A DNA stretch of 64,000 bases, taken from Paenibacillus contaminans (lineage in GTDB: Bacteria; Bacillota; Bacilli; Paenibacillales; NBRC-103111). Of this stretch, positions 9,389 through 18,815 are shown piece by piece; positions within the stretch are counted from its first letter, which is position 1; every line of letters starts with the position of its first letter. The stretch covers positions 124,001 to 188,000 of the forward strand of contig NZ_QMFB01000001.1 in assembly GCF_003285015.1 (NCBI RefSeq), in the 5' to 3' direction. The translations under genes were made by a program, and so were the position numbers. The notes beneath the pieces are model-generated. The model was given only the letters and a program-made list of their open reading frames with translations, made no database searches and was not told the DNA's origin.

Positions 9389-9553
9389 ATGACTGCTAGC
9401 TGGATTACGGCAGGCTTGGGCGTTGTTGCGAGTCTGATCGGGTGGTATTTAACGCCTAATGCATGGGGCTACGGCATGTTCGGCTTCGGCTTGGCGCTTA
9501 TTGTGGTCGGCGTTCTAGATATGTTCCGCGAACCGGTCCGAAGAAGGTATTAA
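9389..9553 (+). CDS. Small hydrophobic membrane protein, 54 aa
   Basis: A short gene, ATG 9389 to TAA 9553, with GAGG 9 bp upstream. The product is hydrophobic with Gly-rich segments (ITAGLGVVASLIGWYL and FGFGLALIVVGVLDMF) that form two membrane helices separated by a short Pro-Asn turn. The tail is basic (FREPVRRRY). It lies between rodZ and yajQ and is followed by a clear terminator, so it is probably the last gene of the rodZ transcript. No function is known to me. Confidence 0.7.
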   Translation: MTASWITAGLGVVASLIGWYLTPNAWGYGMFGFGLALIVVGVLDMFREPVRRRY

Positions 9554-9591
9554 TCGTTTAAACAAGCAGCATGATAAGTATCCGTGACGAA

Positions 9592-9619
9592 GGCATCCGC
9601 CGGACTGGGATGCTTTTTT
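9592..9619 (+). terminator. Terminator after the small membrane protein
   Basis: GCATCC (9593) pairs with GGATGC (9608), followed by six T residues. Confidence 0.8.
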
Positions 9620-9797
9620 GCTATGCAGGGGGTTGGCGTCCGGAACAAACCGGCTGCTCTACGTCCGGTTAACTTTCGGGCTTGTAATGAAGCGTTAATC
9701 CTGCCTCTAGGGGGCTATTAGGCGCCGCAGGGGTTTTCTTGCTCCGTGAATATTGCTATACTGTGTTTGCAAACAAATCATGGAAAGGAAGTTGGAT

Positions 9798-10295
9798 ATG
9801 GCATCGGATAACGCATTCGACATTACCTCCAAAATAGATATGCAGGAATTGACCAACGCAATCAACCAAGCCGAGAAAGAAATATCTACCCGGTTTGACT
9901 TCAAGAACAGCAAGAGCAGCATAACGCTCGAAAAAGATACGCTGGTCATCATTTCGGACGACGATATGAAGCTGAAAAACGTCATCGACATTCTTCACTC
10001 CAAAATGGCCAAACGAGGCATCGCGCTGAAAAACCTCGAATACGGCAAAGTGGAGCCGGCGGCCAGCACGACCGTCCGTCAGCGGGTTACGCTCAAACAG
10101 GGGATCGGACAGGATATCGCGAAGAAAATCAACGTTCTGATCCGCGATTCGAAGCTGAAAGTAACGAGCCAAATTCAGGGCGATCAAATCCGCGTTACAG
10201 GCAAAAGCAGGGATGATTTGCAGAAGATCATGCAGCTTCTGCGCTCGGCCGATTTGGCCATCGATCTGCAGTTCACGAATTTCCGTTCTACTTAA
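9798..10295 (+). CDS. yajQ: YajQ family nucleotide-binding protein
   Basis: A 165-residue protein matching YajQ/UPF0234 over its whole length (usually about 163 residues). It begins with [18 protein letters not shown] and ends with the family LQFTNFR tail. The fold is two ferredoxin-like domains, and members bind nucleotides such as GTP and, in some species, cyclic-di-GMP. The start at ATG 9798 is set by GGAAAGGAAG at 9782; an upstream in-frame extension has no SD. A double-stem terminator follows, so the gene is monocistronic. Confidence 0.92.
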   Translation: MASDNAFDITSKIDMQELTNAINQAEKEISTRFDFKNSKSSITLEKDTLVIISDDDMKLKNVIDILHSKMAKRGIALKNLEYGKVEPAASTTVRQRVTLKQGIGQDIAKKINVLIRDSKLKVTSQIQGDQIRVTGKSRDDLQKIMQLLRSADLAIDLQFTNFRST

Positions 10296-10302
10296 TATGA
10301 AG

Positions 10303-10358
10303 CGAAAACCTGCGGTTTCTCGCCAATGGGCGAGTTTCCACAGGTTTTCGTTTGTTTT
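10303..10358 (+). terminator. Terminator after yajQ
   Basis: A perfect 10 bp outer stem (CGAAAACCTG/CAGGTTTTCG) contains an inner hairpin (CTCGCC/GGCGAG), followed by TTTGTTTT. The T-tract runs into the -35 of the rimO promoter. Confidence 0.9.
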
Positions 10359-10385
10359 GACACGTTATTGACGTTATACTATACT
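10357..10385 (+). promoter_or_regulatory. Sigma-A promoter of rimO
   Basis: Consensus TTGACA (10357-10362), 17 bp spacer, TATACT (10380-10385), 40 bp upstream of the rimO start. Confidence 0.75.
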
Positions 10386-10425
10386 TGTTAAGAAATGAAA
10401 GGAATAGGTTGGGGGATGTACGACG

Positions 10426-11754
10426 ATGTCAGAGAAAATCAAGGTCGTGACCTTGGGCTGCGAGAAAAATTTAGTCGATTCCGAGATCATGTCCGGGTTG
10501 GTTCATCAACGCGGATTTTCGATTGTAGACGATAAAGAAGAAGCGACGGTCATTATCGTAAACACATGCGGTTTCATCGATGCAGCGAAGGAAGAGTCGG
10601 TCAATACGATTCTCGATATGGCGGATTTGAAGCAAACCGCGAATTTGAAGGCTCTTATCGTTTCCGGATGTTTGACTCAGCGGTATAAGGCCGAGCTGAT
10701 GCGCGAAATGCCGGAGATCGACGGCATTGTCGGTACAGGGGATTTTGATAAGATCAACGATATTATCGATCAGGCACTTGCCGGGCGGAAGCCGATGCTG
10801 GTGGGGAATCCTGCGTTCAACTACGATAGAGTGCTGCCAAGACGTCTGACAACGCCGCGTTACACCGCGTACGTCAAGATTGCCGAGGGCTGCGACAACG
10901 CCTGTACGTTCTGCAGCATTCCGATTATGCGCGGCAAGTTCCGCAGCCGGAGCATCGAATCGATTCTGGGCGAAGTGAAGCAGCTTGCCGACCAAGGCGT
11001 CAAAGAAATTAGCCTGATCGCGCAGGATTCGACGAATTACGGCTCGGATTTATACGACAAGTTTATGCTTCCTGAACTGATGAATAAAGTAAGCGAAGTG
11101 CCCGGGATCGAATGGGTGCGTCTTCATTACGCTTATCCCGGCTTTTTTACGGACGAGCTGATTGAGACGATCGCCACGAATCCTAAGGTTTGCAAATATA
11201 TCGATATGCCGCTGCAGCACAGCGAAGATTCGATTCTGAAGCGTATGCGGAGACCTGGCAGACAGCGCGATACGCGCGAGCTGATCCGCAAAATTCGCGC
11301 CCGGATGCCGGAGGTTGCCCTGCGCACCTCGATAATTGTCGGTTTCCCTGGCGAAACGGAGCAGGACTTCGATAATTTGAAGGATTTTATTACAGAAATG
11401 CAGTTTGACAGACTCGGCGTTTTTGCTTATTCCAAAGAGCTTGACACGCCTGCCGCCCGTTTGCCCGATCAGGTGGCGAACGACGTGAAGGAATTCCGCG
11501 CGAACACCTTGATGGAGATCCAGCGCCAAATTTCGAACGAGCGCAACGGTCTGCGGATCGGTAAAGAGATCGATGTTTTGATCGAACGGTATGACGGACG
11601 CAACGACGTTTATGTCGGACGTTCGCAGTACGATGCCCCGGAAATTGACGGTGAAGTATTCGTCACAAATTGCAAAACGAATATTGGGGAAATGGCCAGA
11701 GTTAGAGTTACCCATTCGTTCGAGTTCGATTTGTCCGGGGAGGGAATTGCATGA
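10426..11754 (+). CDS. rimO: Ribosomal protein S12 methylthiotransferase RimO
   Basis: A 442-residue radical-SAM methylthiotransferase. The N-terminal UPF0004 domain carries three Cys (GCEKN, NTCGF, SGCLTQ) for one Fe-S cluster. The radical-SAM core has CxxxCxxC (CDNACTFC, about residue 150), and a C-terminal TRAM domain follows. RimO rather than MiaB is indicated by MGLGCEKN-type N-terminus (VTLGCEKNLVDSE), LHYAYPGFF and PLQHSEDSILKRM. It thiomethylates an Asp of ribosomal protein S12. The stop overlaps the pgsA start (ATGA), so the two are coupled. A separate miaB is present at 24.5 kb. Confidence 0.95.
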   Translation: MSEKIKVVTLGCEKNLVDSEIMSGLVHQRGFSIVDDKEEATVIIVNTCGFIDAAKEESVNTILDMADLKQTANLKALIVSGCLTQRYKAELMREMPEIDGIVGTGDFDKINDIIDQALAGRKPMLVGNPAFNYDRVLPRRLTTPRYTAYVKIAEGCDNACTFCSIPIMRGKFRSRSIESILGEVKQLADQGVKEISLIAQDSTNYGSDLYDKFMLPELMNKVSEVPGIEWVRLHYAYPGFFTDELIETIATNPKVCKYIDMPLQHSEDSILKRMRRPGRQRDTRELIRKIRARMPEVALRTSIIVGFPGETEQDFDNLKDFITEMQFDRLGVFAYSKELDTPAARLPDQVANDVKEFRANTLMEIQRQISNERNGLRIGKEIDVLIERYDGRNDVYVGRSQYDAPEIDGEVFVTNCKTNIGEMARVRVTHSFEFDLSGEGIA

Positions 11755-12332
11755 ACCTGGCCAATCGGATTACGCTAGCGAGAATTTTCCTAGTGCCGAT
11801 CATTATGTTTTTTCTGCTTGTAAACGTCAGTTTGCCGCAAATATCTATCGAGCAGTTCAGCATTACCTACAATCAGATTATTGCCGCTCTGATTTTTATT
11901 ATCGCCGCCAGCACCGATAGTCTGGACGGCTACATAGCGCGAAAACGCAAGCTCGTCACGAATCTCGGCAAGCTGCTCGACCCTCTTGCCGACAAGCTCC
12001 TCGTGTCTGCAGTACTCGTATCGCTGGTCGAGATGGACAAGCTTGACGCGTGGATCGCGATCGTCATCATAAGCCGGGAGTTCGCCGTTACGGGATTGCG
12101 GCAAATCGCTCTCCTGGAAGGCATCGTAATGGCCGCCAGCAAGTGGGGCAAATGGAAAACGGGCGTACAAATTACCGCGATTATAGCGCTGTTAATCAAC
12201 AATTTTCCGTTTGCGTTTCTCAACTTCCGCTTTGACTTACTTGCAAGCTGGGTTGCGGCTGTCATTACGCTTTATTCGGGCTTCGACTATTTTATGCAGA
12301 ACAAGCATGTGATTAACAAAACGCCGATGTAA
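11751..12332 (+). CDS. pgsA: CDP-diacylglycerol-glycerol-3-phosphate 3-phosphatidyltransferase PgsA
   Basis: A 193-residue multi-spanning membrane enzyme of the CDP-alcohol phosphotransferase family. The signature D-x2-DG-x2-AR-x8-G-x3-D-x3-D is read as DSLDGYIAR...GKLLDPLAD (about residues 63-88). It makes phosphatidylglycerophosphate, the first committed step to phosphatidylglycerol and cardiolipin. It starts within the last codons of rimO and is followed by a terminator. Confidence 0.95.
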   Translation: MNLANRITLARIFLVPIIMFFLLVNVSLPQISIEQFSITYNQIIAALIFIIAASTDSLDGYIARKRKLVTNLGKLLDPLADKLLVSAVLVSLVEMDKLDAWIAIVIISREFAVTGLRQIALLEGIVMAASKWGKWKTGVQITAIIALLINNFPFAFLNFRFDLLASWVAAVITLYSGFDYFMQNKHVINKTPM

Positions 12333-12351
12333 CGGCCGGGTACCCAAATTT

Positions 12352-12398
12352 GACGCCGCTAGCCTTCGCATACCGATGTGAAGACAGGCGTCTTTTTT
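12352..12398 (+). terminator. Terminator after pgsA
   Basis: GACGCC/GGCGTC outer stem with an inner CTTCGCAT/ATGTGAAG stem, followed by TTTTTT. Confidence 0.85.
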
Positions 12399-12501
12399 GA
12401 ATATTTAAATTTAAGTGCTAAATCCCAAAGGTAAGAAGCAGGCGTTTCGACATTGCTTGGACGTTCGATAGGAAAATATACCTATTTTAGGGAGGTCTCC
12501 G

Positions 12502-13773
12502 ATGAAAGCGGAAATCATTGCGGTAGGCACGGAGCTGCTGATGGGGCAAATCGTCAACACGAACGCGCAATTTTTGTCTCAGCAGTGCACGGCGATAGGG
12601 GTAGGCGTCTATTACCAAACCGTCGTAGGCGATAACGAATCGAGGCTTCGTCAGGCGCTCGAGACAGCCCGTCAAAGGGCCGATGTCATCATTTGTACGG
12701 GAGGGCTCGGGCCGACGCAGGACGATCTGACGAAGGATGTGCTCGCCGCTTTTTTAAACCGCAGTCTGATCGTTCATCAGCCTTCGATGGACTATATGAC
12801 GGAGTTCTTCCGCGGCAGGGGGATCGCAATGGTGGAAAGCAACGCCAAACAGGCTCTCATGCTGAAGGGAAGCGATCCGCTGCCTAACGATACCGGTCTT
12901 GCGGTGGGCGTAGCCCTTACGCAGGATGACACGCACTATATTCTGCTTCCGGGGCCTCCTAAAGAAATGAAACCGATGTTCGAGCGCTACGGAACCGGCT
13001 GGTTGCTCGGTCTGATGGGCGGGGAGCAGCCGCTTTATTCGAAAATGCTCAAATTCGCCGGTATCGGGGAGTCGCTTTTGGAGCATAAGCTTATCGACTT
13101 GATCGATAAACAGACCGATCCGACCATAGCGCCTTACGCGAAGGAAGGCGAGGTGACGCTGCGGCTTACGACTAGAGCGGGTTCTCTGTCTGAAGCTGAT
13201 GCCAAAATGGCGGATACGGAGCGCGAGATTCGCGAACGATTAGGCGAATATTTGTATGCGGATCGGGATGTGCCGATCGAGCAAGTCATCGTCGATCGGC
13301 TGATCGAGCTGGGGCTGTCGCTGTCGGCGGCGGAAAGCTGCACCGGGGGGATGCTCAGCGACATGATAACGTCCGTTCCCGGCAGCTCTGAGGCGTACCA
13401 TGGCGGGCTGATCACCTATACGAACAGGCTGAAGCATGCTTTGCTCGGCATACCGATGGAGCTTCTCGAAGGCGACGGGGCGCCCGGAGCGATCAGCGAG
13501 CGTACGGCGCGCGAAATGGCGGAAAGGCTGCTGGAGCGAACAGGGACGGATTTTGCCTTGTCCGTGACCGGCGTAGCGGGGCCGTCTCCTTCTGAAGGGA
13601 AACCGGTCGGACTTGTGTATATCGGCTTTGCAAGACGCGGCGGCGAAACGGTCGCGATCGAGACGAAGCAAACCGGAAACCGCGAGCTGATCAAGCTTAA
13701 AGCGTCCAAAGCCGCTCTATACTTGCTGTGGAAACAGCTTCACAAGCATGATGAAGCGGCTGAGCGCTCTTGA
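12502..13773 (+). CDS. cinA: CinA: competence/damage-inducible protein, NMN amidohydrolase-type
   Basis: A 423-residue full-length CinA. The N-terminal MoCF-like domain (EIIAVGTELLMGQIVNTN, TGGLGPTQDD) corresponds to the ADP-ribose pyrophosphatase/COG1058 half. The C-terminal CinA/PncC domain (about 255-415, LSAAESCTGGM, SVTGVAGPSPSEGKPVGLVYIG) corresponds to nicotinamide-nucleotide deamidase. As in other Firmicutes it is directly upstream of recA. A strong terminator separates them here, so recA uses its own promoter. The start ATG 12502 has GGGAGG upstream. Confidence 0.95.
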   Translation: MKAEIIAVGTELLMGQIVNTNAQFLSQQCTAIGVGVYYQTVVGDNESRLRQALETARQRADVIICTGGLGPTQDDLTKDVLAAFLNRSLIVHQPSMDYMTEFFRGRGIAMVESNAKQALMLKGSDPLPNDTGLAVGVALTQDDTHYILLPGPPKEMKPMFERYGTGWLLGLMGGEQPLYSKMLKFAGIGESLLEHKLIDLIDKQTDPTIAPYAKEGEVTLRLTTRAGSLSEADAKMADTEREIRERLGEYLYADRDVPIEQVIVDRLIELGLSLSAAESCTGGMLSDMITSVPGSSEAYHGGLITYTNRLKHALLGIPMELLEGDGAPGAISERTAREMAERLLERTGTDFALSVTGVAGPSPSEGKPVGLVYIGFARRGGETVAIETKQTGNRELIKLKASKAALYLLWKQLHKHDEAAERS

Positions 13774-13818
13774 TATTTTTGGCGTTTTCAACTATAATTG
13801 ATGAAATGTTAACGGAAG

Positions 13819-13865
13819 CACCGTAACAAAGATTTTTCTTTGTTGCGGTGTTTTTGTGTTTTTCG
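13819..13865 (+). terminator. Terminator after cinA
   Basis: CACCGTAACAAAGA pairs with TCTTTGTTGCGGTG with a single mismatch, followed by a TTTTTGTGTTTTT tract. Confidence 0.9.
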
Positions 13866-14026
13866 AGCATATGAATGCTGCGTTCCTTCGGCTTTTGCCG
13901 AGGCTCCGGGTATGTCTGCAGGAATCCGCGTCGAAGGGTTCGATTCGCTCTGCAAGACAAATAGAAGATGCCGATGAGCTTCGGCACGGGATGCGAAGGG
14001 CTTTCGTTGCACTGAGGGGAACAATG

Positions 14027-14078
14027 CGAATATATGTTCGAAAAAATACTTGGCAACCGGCAAAAAAAAAGTTATGAT
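14027..14078 (+). promoter_or_regulatory. recA promoter with LexA (SOS) box
   Basis: CGAATATATGTTCG (14027-14040) matches the Bacillus-type LexA/DinR operator CGAACRNRYGTTCG with one half-site mismatch. Directly downstream are TTGGCA (14050-14055), a 17 bp spacer and TATGAT (14073-14078). Binding of LexA just upstream of -35 fits DNA-damage-inducible recA. Confidence 0.8.
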
Positions 14079-14116
14079 AGAGTTATAACATCAATTATGT
14101 AGAGGAAGTGGACAAG

Positions 14117-15163
14117 TTGGCGGATCGTCGTGCGGCATTGGAAGCGGCATTGCGTAATATCGAGAAACAGTTCGGAAAAGGATCGATCATGAAGCTCGGG
14201 GAATCGACTCACATGCAGGTGGAGACGATCCCAAGCGGCTCGCTCGCGCTTGATATCGCGCTTGGCGTAGGCGGATTTCCTCGCGGCAGAATTATAGAAG
14301 TATACGGACCGGAATCATCCGGTAAAACGACCGTCGCGTTGCACGCGATCGCGGAAGTGCAGAAGGCGGGCGGTCAGGCTGCATTTATCGATGCGGAGCA
14401 TGCGCTTGATCCTTTATATGCAAGCAAATTGGGCATCAATATCGACGAGCTGCTGCTTTCGCAGCCGGATACCGGCGAGCAAGCGCTCGAAATCGCGGAA
14501 GCGCTCGTTCGCAGCGGTGCGGTGGACATCATCGTCATCGACTCGGTAGCCGCACTCGTGCCGAAAGCCGAAATCGAAGGCGACATGGGCGACTCTCACG
14601 TCGGTTTGCAGGCGCGGCTTATGTCTCAGGCGCTGCGCAAGCTGTCCGGCGCAATCAATAAATCGAAGGTTATCGCCATTTTCATCAACCAGCTGCGCGA
14701 GAAAGTAGGCGTTATGTTCGGCAATCCGGAGACGACGCCGGGCGGACGCGCATTGAAGTTTTATTCCTCGGTTCGTTTGGATGTACGCCGCATCGAGACG
14801 ATCAAGCAAGGCAACGACATGATCGGTAATCGCACGCGGATTAAAGTCGTGAAGAACAAAGTGGCTCCTCCCTTCAAGCAAGCCGAGGTCGATATTATGT
14901 ACGGAGAAGGCATTTCCAGAGAGGGTAGCATCGTCGATATGGGGACGGAACTCGATATTATCGATAAGAGCGGCGCGTGGTATTCGTACGAAGGCGAGCG
15001 TCTCGGCCAAGGCCGCGAAAATGCGAAGCAATATTTGAAGGACAACAAGCACATTGCCGATTCGATCGAGAGGAAAATTCGCGATGCCAGCGTAACGGTA
15101 CCAGGTACTAATGTAGCTGTCTCCGAGGATGACGAAGAGGAAGAAGCAGCGCTGTTCGAATAA
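14117..15163 (+). CDS. recA: Recombinase RecA
   Basis: About 348 residues. It has the canonical RecA core with Walker A (GPESSGKT), the Walker B strand ([12 protein letters not shown]) and the L1/L2 DNA-binding loops, plus an acidic C-terminal tail ([12 protein letters not shown]). It catalyses strand exchange and activates LexA autocleavage. I choose TTG 14117 (giving [11 protein letters not shown]), because the only SD, GAGGAA at 14102-14107, abuts the alternative GTG 14108, and because RecA homologues begin SDRRAAL. An SOS box and promoter lie upstream, and a terminator separates it from recX. Confidence 0.97.
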   Translation: MADRRAALEAALRNIEKQFGKGSIMKLGESTHMQVETIPSGSLALDIALGVGGFPRGRIIEVYGPESSGKTTVALHAIAEVQKAGGQAAFIDAEHALDPLYASKLGINIDELLLSQPDTGEQALEIAEALVRSGAVDIIVIDSVAALVPKAEIEGDMGDSHVGLQARLMSQALRKLSGAINKSKVIAIFINQLREKVGVMFGNPETTPGGRALKFYSSVRLDVRRIETIKQGNDMIGNRTRIKVVKNKVAPPFKQAEVDIMYGEGISREGSIVDMGTELDIIDKSGAWYSYEGERLGQGRENAKQYLKDNKHIADSIERKIRDASVTVPGTNVAVSEDDEEEEAALFE

Positions 15164-15171
15164 GGAAACGG

Positions 15172-15210
15172 AAGACGCGCCTTTGGTTGACAAAGGGCGT
15201 CTTTCTTTTT
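15172..15210 (+). terminator. Terminator after recA
   Basis: GACGCGCCTTTG pairs with CAAAGGGCGTC around GTTGA, followed by TTTCTTTTT. Confidence 0.85.
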
Positions 15211-15345
15211 AGTTTTATAGCAAAGGGTATCGTAGAAGCGGCTGCTAAACGAACGACAGCGGCAAGGACATTACATTAGAAGATTTACATCGATATAAAT
15301 GGATTGAGGCCTTAGAAAGCAAAATAGAGAGGGCGGGGCACGCAT

Positions 15346-16005
15346 ATGGAGCAGGGAACGGAGTCCGTCATCACGTCGGTAGAGCAGCAAAAACGGAATA
15401 AGCGCCGATACAATATATACGTGAACGAATCGTTCGCATTTTCGGTTCATGAGGATGTTCTGGTCAAATATAGATTGTTCAAGGGCGAATCGATTGATAA
15501 CGAACGGCTGCAGGAAGTCATTCATGCTGAAGAACGGCAGGAGGTTTACGCGCATGCCATTCGGTATATCGGCAGGAGTCCGCGTTCCGTAAAGGAAGTG
15601 CGGCAAAAGCTGAAGCAGAAGGGGTATGAGCAATCGCTTGTCGACCTAACGATCGAGCGGCTTAAGAACGAGAAATATATCGATGACGGGATGTTCGCCA
15701 TGCAGTGGACGGAGCATCGTATCATGTATCAGAGCAAAGGGAGAAACTGGGTGAAGCAAGAGCTTCAACAAAAGGGTGTGGCAAGCGAGAACATCCAGGA
15801 AGCGATCGCCGCTTTGGACGAGGAGACCGAGCTGGCGTATGCATGCAAATTGGCGGCCAAGAAGCTGCCGTCCCTCAAAGGCGAGCCTTACGAAAGAAAG
15901 CGTAAGCTCGCGGCTTTTCTGCTTCGCAGAGGTTATACGAGCTCCACGGTAAGCCAAGCGGTCAAGGAAGTGACGAACGAATCGCTTGAAGAATGGGAAA
16001 TGTAG
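15346..16005 (+). CDS. recX: RecA modulator RecX
   Basis: A 219-residue, highly charged, all-helical protein with three tandem RecX three-helix repeats (for example RYIGRSPRSVKEVRQKLKQKG and the LRRRGYTSSTVSQAV segment near the C-terminus). RecX binds in the groove of the RecA filament and limits its extension. Length and position directly after recA agree with the family. The start is ATG 15346 behind AGAGAGGGCGGGG. Confidence 0.9.
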   Translation: MEQGTESVITSVEQQKRNKRRYNIYVNESFAFSVHEDVLVKYRLFKGESIDNERLQEVIHAEERQEVYAHAIRYIGRSPRSVKEVRQKLKQKGYEQSLVDLTIERLKNEKYIDDGMFAMQWTEHRIMYQSKGRNWVKQELQQKGVASENIQEAIAALDEETELAYACKLAAKKLPSLKGEPYERKRKLAAFLLRRGYTSSTVSQAVKEVTNESLEEWEM

Positions 16006-16071
16006 GTAGTTAATAGCATTAATGAAAAGCGAACGAACACCGGGGTTTGCGGATATGGGATCGGTCTGCGC

Positions 16072-16101
16072 TTGACAAGCTTCTTTACCAAAAGCTAAAA
16101 T
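16072..16101 (+). promoter_or_regulatory. Sigma-A promoter upstream of rny
   Basis: Consensus TTGACA (16072-16077), 18 bp spacer, TAAAAT (16096-16101). It leaves a leader of about 150 nt before the rny start. Confidence 0.65.
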
Positions 16102-16257
16102 GATCATGTATATTTTTTATCCTGAAGAAGTAAAAACGCCAATTTTACTTTCTTTACCACATGACAATGGAAATGTAACACAGCACGCGAAGAAACGAAT
16201 AAAAACCGAATTTATCCCAAGCTAACCCCTTGGAGGAACATCGAGGAGGTGTACACG

Positions 16258-17805
16258 ATGGCTCAGACGATCATCTGGAGCGTGGTCTCACTCGTTGTTG
16301 GATCTCTTCTAGGCGCTGGGATTGGGTATTTTATCCGGAAATCTCTTGCAGAAGCGAAAATTTCGAGTGCTGAACACGCTGCCGCCCAGATTGTTGAGGA
16401 CGCTAGGAAAAATGCAGAAGCACTGAAGAAAGAAACGGTACTTGAAGCGAAGGACGAAGTCCATAAGCTGCGGTCCGAAGCTGAAAAAGACATTCGTGAA
16501 CGTCGGAATGAAATTCAACGACTGGAAAGACGATTGTTGCAAAAAGAGGAAACGCTGGATAAAAAATTGGAATCGCTGGAACGTAAAGAAGAGCAGATGT
16601 CCAACAAAGAGAAGCGTATTGATGAAACGCAAGCGCAAATCGATCAGCTTTACAAAAGCCAGCTAGCCGAGTTGGAACGTATTTCGGGACTTACGACGGA
16701 AGAAGCCAAAAGCATTATTTTGACCGGCGTCGAACAGGAAGTGCGTCATGAAACCGCTCAGCTGATTAAAGAAATCGAGCAGCAGGCGAAGGAAGAAGGC
16801 GACAAGAAGGCACGCGAAATTATTACCCTCGCGATTCAGCGTTGTGCAGCCGACCACGTTGCAGAAACGACGGTTTCCGTAGTCAGCCTGCCGAACGAAG
16901 AAATGAAAGGCCGCATTATCGGCCGCGAAGGACGCAATATCCGTGCGCTTGAGACGCTGACAGGAATCGACCTGATCATCGACGATACGCCGGAAGCGGT
17001 CATTCTATCCGGTTTCGATCCGATCCGCCGGGAAATTGCCAGGACGTCGCTTGAGAAGCTTGTGGCGGACGGGCGCATTCACCCGGCAAGAATCGAAGAA
17101 ATGGTGGAAAAGTCGCGTAAAGAAGTGGACGAGCGTATCCGCGAATACGGCGAGCAAGCTACTTTCGAAATCGGCGTTCATGGTTTGCATCCTGATTTGA
17201 TCAAAATATTAGGAAGACTGAAGTTCCGTACCAGCTATGGACAGAACGTGCTGAAGCATTCCATGGAAGTGGCATACTTGTCCGGTCTCATGGCAGGAGA
17301 GTTGGGAGAAGACGTTACGCTCGCGAAACGTGCCGGACTGCTTCACGATATCGGTAAAGCGCTGGATCATGAAGTCGAAGGCTCCCATGTTGAAATTGGC
17401 GTAGAAATTGGTAAAAAATACAAAGAACACCCTGTCGTCATCAACAGTATCGCTTCCCATCACGGCGATTGCGAGGCGACATCCGTCATCGCGATGCTGG
17501 TTGGGGCAGCGGATGCGTTGTCGGCTGCAAGACCGGGCGCAAGAAGAGAAACGCTCGAAACGTATATTAAGCGTCTGGAGAAGCTCGAAGATATTTCGGA
17601 ATCGTTCGAAGGCGTCGAGAAATCGTACGCAATTCAAGCGGGCCGGGAAATCCGCGTGATGGTTCAACCGGATAAAATCGACGATACCGAAGCGTTCCGC
17701 CTCGCTCGCGACATTACGAAAAAGATCGAGAACGAGCTGGATTATCCGGGTCACATCAAAGTGACGGTCATCCGGGAGACGCGCGCCGTCGAATACGCGA
17801 AATAA
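16258..17805 (+). CDS. rny: Ribonuclease Y
   Basis: A 515-residue endoribonuclease that starts mRNA decay at the membrane. Order: N-terminal transmembrane anchor (about 4-25), a long charged coiled coil (about 30-190), a KH domain with the [12 protein letters not shown] motif (about 215-230), and an HD phosphohydrolase domain with the catalytic [12 protein letters not shown] (about 360). The start is ATG 16258, 8 nt after GAGGAGG; an upstream in-frame GTG (16249) overlaps that SD and is rejected. Confidence 0.96.
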   Translation: MAQTIIWSVVSLVVGSLLGAGIGYFIRKSLAEAKISSAEHAAAQIVEDARKNAEALKKETVLEAKDEVHKLRSEAEKDIRERRNEIQRLERRLLQKEETLDKKLESLERKEEQMSNKEKRIDETQAQIDQLYKSQLAELERISGLTTEEAKSIILTGVEQEVRHETAQLIKEIEQQAKEEGDKKAREIITLAIQRCAADHVAETTVSVVSLPNEEMKGRIIGREGRNIRALETLTGIDLIIDDTPEAVILSGFDPIRREIARTSLEKLVADGRIHPARIEEMVEKSRKEVDERIREYGEQATFEIGVHGLHPDLIKILGRLKFRTSYGQNVLKHSMEVAYLSGLMAGELGEDVTLAKRAGLLHDIGKALDHEVEGSHVEIGVEIGKKYKEHPVVINSIASHHGDCEATSVIAMLVGAADALSAARPGARRETLETYIKRLEKLEDISESFEGVEKSYAIQAGREIRVMVQPDKIDDTEAFRLARDITKKIENELDYPGHIKVTVIRETRAVEYAK

Positions 17806-17810
17806 ACACA

Positions 17811-17842
17811 CCGAGAAGGATCGGCCAACGCCGGTCCTTCGG
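17811..17842 (+). other. Stem-loop between rny and ymdB
   Basis: AAGGATCGGC pairs with GCCGGTCCTT around a CAAC loop, with flanking CCG/CGG. There is no T-tract, so this is more likely an RNA-stability or attenuating hairpin than a full terminator. rny and ymdB are often co-transcribed. Confidence 0.6.
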
Positions 17843-17903
17843 CATGTTCAAGGCAATTGCGGGAAAACCTATCATTGCATGTTACAGCAGGGAGGCAGCA
17901 ACC

Positions 17904-18695
17904 ATTAACGTTTTATTTATCGGAGACATTGTCGGTTCGGTTGGGAGAAAAGCGGTGAAATCGATCCTGCCGAAGCTGAAATCCAAATACCGGCCTTCGA
18001 TCATTATCGCAAACGGCGAAAATGCGGCCGCAGGCAGGGGCATAACCAGAGCGATCGCCACAGAGCTGTTCGAGGCTGGCGTTCACGGCATTACGATGGG
18101 AAATCACACTTGGGATCAGAAAGATATTTTCGATTTTATCGATGATGAGCCGAAGCTGATTCGTCCTGCAAATTTTCCGGAGGGGACGCCGGGCAGAGGC
18201 AGCGCAATCATTAAAGCGAACGGCAAAGAGCTGATGATCGTCAATTTGCAAGGGCGAACCTTCCTTCCGCCGATCGATTGTCCGTTCGCGAAGGTTGACG
18301 AGCTGCTGCGTACGGATAAAAAGCCCGTTTGTGTTTTGGTTGATTTTCACGCGGAGGCTACCTCCGAGAAAATCGCCATGGGCTGGCATTTGGACGGACG
18401 AGTGTCGGCTGTTGTCGGAACACACACCCATGTGCAAAGTCACGATGAGCGGATTTTGCCGGGAGGCACCGCATACATAACGGACGTCGGCATGGTCGGA
18501 CCGCGCGACGGCGTGCTCGGCATGGAACGGAACGCCGTGCTGCAAAAGTTTAAAACGCAGCTGCCGGTACGTTTTGTGGTGGACGAAGGGAAATGGCATT
18601 TCCATGCCGTATTGATTGAAATGAACGAACAGACCGGGACTGCCGGGGCTATTCGGTTAATCCGCATTTACGAGGATGACGTTATTTTCGATTGA
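17904..18695 (+). CDS. ymdB: 2',3'-cyclic phosphodiesterase / metallophosphatase YmdB
   Basis: A TIGR00282-family metallophosphoesterase of about 263 residues. Conserved residues are NVLFIGDIVGSVGR, ANGENAA, MGNHTWDQ, DFHAEATSEK and GTHTHVQ. In B. subtilis YmdB controls the switch between motility and biofilm and influences sporulation and RNase Y. Start choice: GGGAGG (17890-17895) is exactly 8 nt upstream of an in-frame ATT (17904) that lies where homologues begin (INVLFIGD). The nearest in-frame ATG (17844) sits immediately behind a hairpin with no SD and would add 20 unrelated residues. I infer initiation at AUU. It is followed by a dispersed repeat and spoVS. Confidence 0.93.
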   Translation: MNVLFIGDIVGSVGRKAVKSILPKLKSKYRPSIIIANGENAAAGRGITRAIATELFEAGVHGITMGNHTWDQKDIFDFIDDEPKLIRPANFPEGTPGRGSAIIKANGKELMIVNLQGRTFLPPIDCPFAKVDELLRTDKKPVCVLVDFHAEATSEKIAMGWHLDGRVSAVVGTHTHVQSHDERILPGGTAYITDVGMVGPRDGVLGMERNAVLQKFKTQLPVRFVVDEGKWHFHAVLIEMNEQTGTAGAIRLIRIYEDDVIFD

Positions 18696-18735
18696 TGCGG
18701 TACGGTGCCGAGCTCATTTACGAGCCTTTTTCAAA

Positions 18736-18815
18736 ATCTCAGAAAGCATATCTCCGGTGTTTGTTCGATTTCCCGGTAATCGCGTCAGCCCTTAAGGGCC
18801 GCGTGCCGTTTATCC
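18736..18815 (+). repeat. Dispersed palindromic repeat, copy A
   Basis: About 80 bp of intergenic sequence shared with copy B (39746): TCTCAGAA, TATCTCCG, TTTCCCGGTAA, CGCG.CAG.CC.TTAA, then GCCGTTTATCC. The core is a GGTAAACG-type arm and a CGTTTATCC-type arm around a short CCTTAAGG-like palindrome. It lies between ymdB and spoVS. Confidence 0.65.

Larger units (their letters stand above)
13774..14116. other. cinA-recA intergenic region
   Basis: A gene-free stretch of 343 bp. It contains the cinA terminator, then about 170 bp with nothing recognised, then the SOS box and sigma-A promoter of recA (annotated separately). Confidence 0.7.

Noticed and set aside
10072..10110. Alternative early starts for yajQ, miaB, rny and the GNAT genes
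   Set aside because: The upstream in-frame codons have no SD at proper distance and add residues absent from the families; the internal starts with SD were chosen instead.
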